Shown here in pieces: positions 57,897 through 64,000 of a stretch of 64,000 bases of DNA. The translations under genes were made by a program, and so were the position numbers. The notes beneath the pieces are model-generated. The model did not search any database. It was not told the DNA's origin and saw only the letters and a list, made by a program, of their open reading frames with translations. Every line of letters starts with the position of its first letter. The stretch's first letter is position 1. Source of the DNA: Trematomus loennbergii (Eukaryota; Chordata; Actinopteri; Perciformes; Nototheniidae); NCBI GenBank assembly GCA_012861695.1, contig JAAOOA010000002.1:38504347-38568346 (forward strand), written 5' to 3'.

Positions 57897-58158
57897 GTAA
57901 TATTACAGTATGGTTTTAAAGTGCTGTATACATTTCCCGCCTAAGGATAATATTCCCACAATGCAGCATAATGTACAGTATCACACTGTATTACAAATTC
58001 AAAGTAAATTACTGTGGGTAATACAGCAATTTACTGCCTAGATTACAGATTTTTTTTACAGTGCACACCCACCCACACTTTGGATAAGTATTCAACTTAT
58101 CCACATTGTAAATTGTTGCCTTCTTTAGAGTTATTAGTAATTCAAGATTAATTATTAA

Positions 58159-59165
58159 AGGACACCTATCATGCTATATTTAAATGATATATTGTAGGGC
58201 CATACCTATATAAGGTATATTTATACGTTTCTGTTTTCAAAATACCAAACAGATCATGCATTTTAGCCATGCCTCATTTCGCTCTATGTGCTGTTTGCTG
58301 TCTACGGGGCTGATTTTGTGAGCTGCAGCTGACCACGCCCCCCTGCAGGAGAGGGAAGCCGTGCTCTGATCAAGTCAAGAGGGGGAGAAAAAAGATCTCC
58401 GTCCTCCGTGTTTTATTTATATATACAGTCTATGGTTTTATTATATTATTATAGGCCTATAGAGTCGTTATTCATTTGTTTTAAAGCTCAATAAATAACA
58501 AAGAAGACCTTTGACCGGCACTTTTCTAATTTTGTCCGAAAGATTTCAACTTTAACGGACATCTTGACCGGCGAAAGAAACTGAAACTGAAACTCTGCTG
58601 CACGGTCCCCTCGTTCCTTGGAAGAGGCGGAGAGGTGGGTGTTTGTCATCTGCTGGTGGACTAACCGGAGAGAATTACAGTGCTTGCCTCGACGGGGAGG
58701 GATTGCATTGAATTAAAGCAGCGAGAGCAAACGCTTGCCTCGGGGAGGGAGAAAAAAAGCCACAGCGGAGAATAAACAGAAGGGTAACCATGGTAACTAT
58801 GGGCGGGAAGTCTTCTTCGCTGCTTTTGTGGCAGACTACAGCGCCACTTACAGGCCTGGCATATGTACTACAGCGTCTCCAGCGCTTTCGAGCGGCAATG
58901 GCCGGCCGTGGCCCAACCCCACATTCCCCTGATAGGTGGAGAGTTGGCCCAATAGCCGTAGCGCCACTTCTGTAACGTCATAGAAGTGTTCAAATCTGGA
59001 TCAGTTTTTATCAGATCCGTTGCAGCCCCTTTTTTAGAGATTTGGGTATGGAGGAAAATAGAGAGGGTTGTGTTTTCTGGCACTTGGTGAGTTCCCTGGA
59101 ACACCGGGGACACATATTCATGTATAAAAGACGTACAAAAGTGCATTTTGCATGATAGGTCCCCT
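58159..59165. mobile_element. TTAA-type MITE, long form
   Basis: Left end AGGACACCTATCATGC and right end GCATGATAGGTCCCCT are inverted, with TTAA at 58155-58158 and 59166-59169. The right ~300 bp recurs in copy A (to 53306) without the left part. Confidence 0.7.
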
Positions 59166-59846
59166 TTAAATTAAATGTGGTACATAAGATAAAATATATA
59201 AATAACTTCGACTTGATAATTTTGTTCACAACATTAGACCTGTCCTCTAATCTCTACTAGAATAAGATACGTGTGCATGTTTGGGTGTTTTAACACTCCT
59301 GTAATGTACCTAATCTTGTTATCCTTTTCATTACAGAGCTGGGGAAATGGCGTATTGATTCTGATCCGTGCAAGTCCAATTTTGACTGACTTTAGTTCTA
59401 ATGTTAATTTGAATTAATTCTAAATTTCTCAAGATGATGGATTAGTGTTCCACATTTTTTCCACTAATTTGTTTTACAATTAGGCCAAAGGTAAAGAGAG
59501 ACATTGATGACCTTGTGTCCCTTTTTTTATTATGGTATTGAACAAATTATTATTAAAATAGGTTTTTAGGTTATCAAAATTGATAAAAAGAGAGGAACTG
59601 TTGGGGAATAATTTGTTTAGGTATTCAACCTTTGACACAGTTCATCATTTTTTCTCTCACTGTCTCCTTTCCCATGGCATAGTTATACGGCCTTGGGTAT
59701 TGCTGCTATCTCTCTTAAGGAGGAGCAGCTTGGGCGCATTGTTGTTGCCAGTCTATGACAGAGCACAAGCCGCCATGAGGTAGTTTACTGTTCAGGGACG
59801 TAGGTTCCCTGGCGCACATTCTTTCCTATGGACGAGAGCTCTAGTT

Positions 59847-59931
59847 CATTTAATTTAATTTCAAACCTTTATTTAACCAGATTGGTCCCTTGAGATCATA
59901 GATCTCTTTTTCAAGGGAGACCTGCCGAGTT
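59847..59931 (-). mobile_element. 85-bp LINE 3'-end insertion
   Basis: Contains 'ctttatttaaccagattggt' and 'tctctttttcaagggagacc', the same 3' end as the LINE at 62437-63075. Flanked by agtt on both sides; copy A has the uninterrupted site (ctctagttagattcaggg). Confidence 0.8.
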
Positions 59932-60038
59932 AGATTCAGGGTCCATATTTGTTTAGTCTCGCTGATGAAGAATGTTGATTATTACACTCCGAACTAGTTA
60001 AAACCTCAAGCTACAGAAGGAGTTCTTCAGAATTGATT

Positions 60039-60236
60039 ACATTACATGTTACTTGTTTGACGCTTTTATCCAAAGCGACTTACATACTCAATACTGTGGG
60101 CAATCCCACAGTACCAATTTGGGGTGAAGTGTCTTGCCCAGGGACACAACGACATGCTGACTGCAGTGGGGTTTTGAACCTGTGACCCCTTGATCCGAAC
60201 ACCAAACGCTCTAGCCACTGCGCCACACGCCTCCTG
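60039..60236 (-). mobile_element. tRNA-derived SINE
   Basis: On the minus strand a tRNA-like head has an A box (TGGCGCAGTGG) and a B box (GGTTCAAAACC), followed by a body and the tail 'gtcgctttggataaaagcgt' and 'catgtaatgt', common to fish SINEs. Absent from the matching site in copy A. Confidence 0.85.
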
Positions 60237-60818
60237 TTGTTTGGCATCTCTACCGTGTGGTCAACTCGTGGCCCGTGACATGTCTTGTGAATTCTCCGGC
60301 CGAAGCTCCAAATAAACCGTCAGTGTTTGCCATTAAAGCTCCAGCTCTCCTCGTGTCTCTTTGAGTCCTGACTCCAATTGCTTCAGAAGTATCCCCCACA
60401 AATATGTCCCCACAAAAGTAAAGTATGAATACCTCATAACTGTACTTGTGTTCGCTATTTGAATAGATGTCTTGGATTGTTACTTTCTTGACGTGCAAAC
60501 TATCTATTAGCTATAGCTCTAAATGTAAATGGTCGTACACATTTAAAAGCATGATATTGGCCTGCACCCATTCAAAGTAAGTAAGTTATCCTTTTGTTTC
60601 TACTTTATCTCGCTATAGCCCTACACACATTTTGATGCCGGTGTTCCGGATTAACTGGTTCCCCGATCAACTGGGGCACAGATGTGAGGGGCGTGGCCTT
60701 CGACTGAAATACACATTTCGATCGCTTCTTCTGTCGTTTACATAAATGTTTTGGTATATTTGGCTCGGTAGGAAGACTTTGAAGCACATTCAGTACCAGT
60801 GTGTGAGGTTGTGTTACG

Positions 60819-61090
60819 ATGGCGATATCCGGACGCGAACAGCGAGACTACAAAAAAAGAAACGAGTTGAGGGGATGTCTGTTCAAAACATTGCGAGCTC
60901 CAATAAATCATTTAAACCAGCTATTGTTGCCCGATTTATCACTGAATATCGTTCCTAATGTGATACTAAGTCCATCTGAGACCGTGTACACCTTCAGACA
61001 GCCTCCAAGTGAAGCACACGGTGTTTACTCACAGTTTGAAAGCAGCGTGCTGGAGAAGTCTTCATCTGTGTTAAACTGTGACCCGCTCAG
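60819..61090 (+). CDS. Possible first coding exon, unidentified
   Basis: An ATG in good context (gttacgATGGCG) opens 90 codons starting MAISGREQRDYKKRNELRG and continuing LFKTLRAPINHLNQLLLPDL. A possible donor (CTCAG|gtaaac) follows at 61091; without splicing a stop comes one codon later. No following exon was found. It might be transposon-derived. I do not recognise the family. Confidence 0.33.
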
Positions 61091-61160
61091 GTAAACGGCG
61101 ATCCGCCCAGGGAACTGGGACCCGCCCATGTGAAACTGTGATCCACCCAGGTTAAACTGT
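61066..61160. repeat. Short ~21-bp minisatellite
   Basis: Four to five diverged units of 'aaactgtgacccgctcaggt' type, overlapping the end of the candidate exon above. Confidence 0.7.
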
Positions 61161-61424
61161 GTTAAGACTTCTGTGGCTATCTACCAGCGATCATGTTTAA
61201 TATGAAAGACTACACACACAGTATTCTGCAGCACTCATCCAGATAAGATGTGACTGTTAACTCGTTTTACAAAGATAGCAGCAGAAATGTCATTGCTGCA
61301 TGTGCAGGGATACTTAGACTTTAAAATGCTGATGGGTCATTAATGTTGGTCTCGGCAAACAATATTAGGAGTCCTCTATTCAAACGTAATATTCAGTGTG
61401 TAGCGACATGAAAATAACAAAAAA

Positions 61425-61505
61425 GTTCATGCTGGACTCAAACCCGAGTCCCAAGAGCAAAAACCACTCGAGCCCTGCGCTTTACTAGTGCGCCACGGAT
61501 CTACT
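61425..61505 (-). tRNA. tRNA-like pseudogene or SINE head
   Basis: On the minus strand: an A-box-like ccgtggcgcactagtaaagc, a T-arm with a 5-bp stem (GGACT/AGTCC) around cgggtttg, and a run of six T just after. The acceptor arms do not pair well, so a working tRNA is unlikely. Confidence 0.4.
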
Positions 61506-61509
61506 CAAA

Positions 61510-62370
61510 ATGGTACACCACTAGACTTTAATATATTGCATTATAACCTTGTTAAAAAGTTCCAGAAAGATGCAACCCGACCATCATTTATTATGTGAGC
61601 GAATGTATCTACACTTATAATATACATATTATAGTAGGCATTTGCTTACAAATAGTATAGGCTACTGACTGAGGTCTGTATCAAGCCTCATTAAGACCCA
61701 CCGAGATCAGATATCCTAGTTTATCAGCCTGCGAGCCCACATTATGTTGTGATAACTTTTAATTGTACATATAAATGTGTTCTAGTGCACACATAAAGTT
61801 CCAATATGCAAATCAGGCCATGTGTGTCGTTACATTTGCCATGCAACATTATGCTATAATATAATATTTAGCCTCACAATATAGACATTTTTAAACACAA
61901 ACTTTTTAAATAGGCCCCCCATTTCCTGTTGCTATGTCTGCTAATGCAGAAGCTGATAGGATGTAAACCTGGATCAAAGCTGTTGCGCTAGAAACAGAAT
62001 GCAATTAAAAAAAGGTTTATATTCTAGCAATACTGGCTGTCTTTTCTGTCTTGCGACAGACTCACCAAAATAAAATACTTTACAGCATAGGCATCACGTC
62101 CCCTATGGTGTGCTAAGGGCTAATTTTACATATTGCAACTATAATAACAGTGGCCAAATTCATGTTCTAATATGCAATGCAAGCTTTGCTTCTGTATAGT
62201 AGATAGACTTACTCATTAGTGTGACAGAAGGAAAGACAACAACAATGATAGTAATGATTCAGTATCAGCTTTATTTGGCATGTGTACACATACAAGGAAT
62301 ATAGCCTTTTTCGGTCCTGTTGGGATCCAAACCACACAGCGATGGATGTACAGAGAACAGACTGGATTAT
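61510..62370. other. Intergenic, AT-rich
   Basis: No gene or bounded repeat recognised. Confidence 0.45.
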
Positions 62371-62436
62371 TGCAAAGTCATAATAATAATACATTATATT
62401 TATATACCGCTTTTCTTCAACTCAAAGTCGCTTTCA

Positions 62437-63075
62437 TTTCATTTCAAATCTTTATTTATCCAGGTTGTATCCCATTGAGATCATTGATCTCTTTTTCAAG
62501 GGAGACCTGCTCAAGTAGGTTCCACATGAAACATTAAAAACATAAACAGAACAACAAAAGGACATCATACATTCAGGGATTACAATTTACATAACTATCC
62601 ACATGAACAGGTACCAACAGCTTCCGATTGAGTAACATCCAACCGAGCTTTAAAAACATTTAGTGGCACCAGATTGCTCAGTTTCCATTTTAATTGCAGA
62701 CTATTCCAGGACAGTGGAGCTGCGCATCTAAATGCTATCTTCCCTAAGACAGTCCTAGCAGTTGGCACATTTAATAAAACCACAGCATGCGATCTCAGGC
62801 AGTAGCCACTTACAATTCGCCGTGAGATCAGGGAGCAGATGTAGGATGGAAGTTTCCCTAACATGGCTTTATATAAAAATGTACCAGTGACTGAGCCTCC
62901 GTACAGTTAGTGAAGGCAGACCAGCCCTTGCATACAGGGTACAGTGATGAGTTAATGCTTTACAGTTTGTCACAAATCTCAGTGCACTGTGATACGCAGC
63001 ATCTAACTTGACCAGGCAATTGGCAGGTGCATTCATATAGATCAAATCACCATAGTCCAGCACAGGTCAAAAGGT
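62437..63075 (-). mobile_element. 5'-truncated non-LTR retrotransposon
   Basis: Minus-strand C-terminal reverse-transcriptase region: LDYGDLIYMNAPANCLVKLD, YHSALRFVTNCKALTHHCTL, RRLSHWYIFI, then MLGKLPSYICSLISRR and APLSWNSLQLKWK. Typical of fish L2/CR1/Rex-like LINEs. The frame breaks at 62870-62875 (ATATAAAGCC where ATATATAAAGCC would read IYKAML). The 3' end has 'tttcaagggagacctgc' and a (GAAAT)n tail. Confidence 0.82.
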
Positions 63076-63273
63076 CACAGAGACCTTTTACAGTATGATG
63101 GAGGGTAGACAAACAAGGACAGGCAAACAAATGAACATAGTAAAATAAAATAAACAGAAAAGGCAGTCAAGAGGAAGTTGATTGAGAGGGGGGGGGGGGA
63201 TTATGGGTAGACAGAGTTGAAAGTAAAAAGAGTAGAACTGGATCAGCAGCTCCTGAGGCAGGTTGTAGCCTCC

Positions 63274-63994
63274 TCAGGACTTGCATGCAGGGCAAAAATA
63301 CTCCTCCTCTGTGGAGGGCAGTCCCATGCATCCAACATGATACCACATGATGCAGGTGGTGCACTCAATCTGACAGGGAAAAAGATAAATACCTTAGAAT
63401 ACTGTCAAACATTTTGTCAGGTTCACATCAATCATCCTGATTAGGATGTAAAATGAAGCCGTTTTAACTTCCTTAGACATTATTTCTTTACATAGTATGG
63501 CAATGGGTGTCAGATATAGGGTTAACATCTTAGCTGTGGTCCTTTCTGTTTGGAGTCTGTGGTATGTTCCTTCAGCTGCTCCAGTGCCCACCGAAAGTGC
63601 AAAGACATGCAAGTTAGGTGAATTAAACTATACATTTTCAATAGCTGTGTGATAGTGAGTGTTCACCCAGTGATGTTGAGGTAACCTATCCAAGGTGCAT
63701 CCCAGTCTTCCAGCAGAAGGTTGGTCAGGACATGAGTTTCTCTACATACCCACGTATCAATGTCAGCCCCCGAGCTGAGCTCCCCACAAGCCCTGCAGAG
63801 CTGGGATAGGTCATCTGTAAACAATAAGATAATGTAGTTTAATGGCAATATAGACACATTCAAGTATACCTGGTAGAGCTCTGTATACCTGAATTTGTCA
63901 CCAGAGACATTGCCATGTCCAGCCGCAACATGGCCACACCCTTCTGGTCAACAGGGTAGTCAACAGTTTGGCCGGACAATATCTGCTCTGCAAG
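63274..63994 (-). CDS. PHD-finger protein, 3' exons (partial gene)
   Basis: Three exons join in phase on the minus strand: 63889-63994 (acceptor ttttag), 63750-63814 and 63274-63369 (stop TGA at 63274-63276). The product ends with a PHD finger: LCRACGELSSGADIDTW joins IECTTCIMWYHVGC and FCPACKS, giving the C-x2-C ... C-x2-C-x2-WYH-x2-C ... C-x2-C pattern. The upstream exon reads PVDQKGVAMLRLDMAMSLV, which recalls C-terminal regions of multi-copy fish Ulp1-like peptidase proteins (recollection, not proven). The gene continues beyond the right edge, so length and N terminus are unknown. It may be transposon-derived. Confidence 0.62.
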
Positions 63995-64000
63995 CTAAAA

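Larger units (their letters stand above)
58861..60306. repeat. Duplicated unit, copy B
   Basis: Second copy of 52998-54648, carrying an 85-bp LINE-tail insertion (59847-59931) and a SINE (60039-60236), both absent from copy A. Similarity ends near 'ccgaagc' at about 60306. Confidence 0.85.

Overview
The window is vertebrate nuclear DNA, most likely from a percomorph-type teleost. The evidence is multi-exon genes with GT-AG introns, long (CA/TG)n tracts, many short MITEs with TTAA, TTA or 8-bp target duplications, fish-type non-LTR retrotransposon tails, and one gene recognisable by protein sequence as the vertebrate transcription factor PRDM10. No bacterial operon, CRISPR array or virus was seen.

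Layout. Positions 1-25.6 kb hold no confidently recognised gene: unique AT-rich sequence, several MITEs and a long TG tract, with one weak exon candidate at 390-551. Positions 25.6-29.4 kb (minus strand) hold six exons of a helical, spectrin-repeat-like protein that I cannot name. Two possible upstream exons lie at 30.7 and 33.2 kb. Positions 35.87-50.5 kb (minus strand) hold what looks like the whole prdm10 gene: a non-coding first exon, 23 coding exons including a 12-nt microexon, an N-terminal region, zinc knuckle, PR/SET domain, AT-hook-like basic stretch, ten C2H2 fingers and a Gln-rich C terminus. Positions 50.6-63.2 kb are a transposon-rich intergenic region with a ~1-kb duplicated unit, a CACTA/EnSpm-like element carrying gene-like exons, a tRNA-derived SINE, a tRNA-like locus and a truncated LINE. 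At the right edge (63.27-63.99 kb, minus strand) are the last three exons of a gene ending in a PHD finger; the rest lies outside the window.

The most useful observation concerns sequence quality. Every coding frame break I found looks like the loss of a short repeat unit: one dinucleotide unit in prdm10 exons 9, 14 and 22, in the unidentified gene and in a LINE ORF, plus two probable single-base homopolymer losses. Conserved splice sites flank them, so consensus error is more likely than a dying gene, though allelic or real mutations are not excluded. I found no convincing undescribed biological system. The best second looks are the frame-break pattern, the unidentified helical gene, the reciprocal transposon insertions in the duplicated unit, and the EnSpm-like element with perfect palindromes and captured exons.
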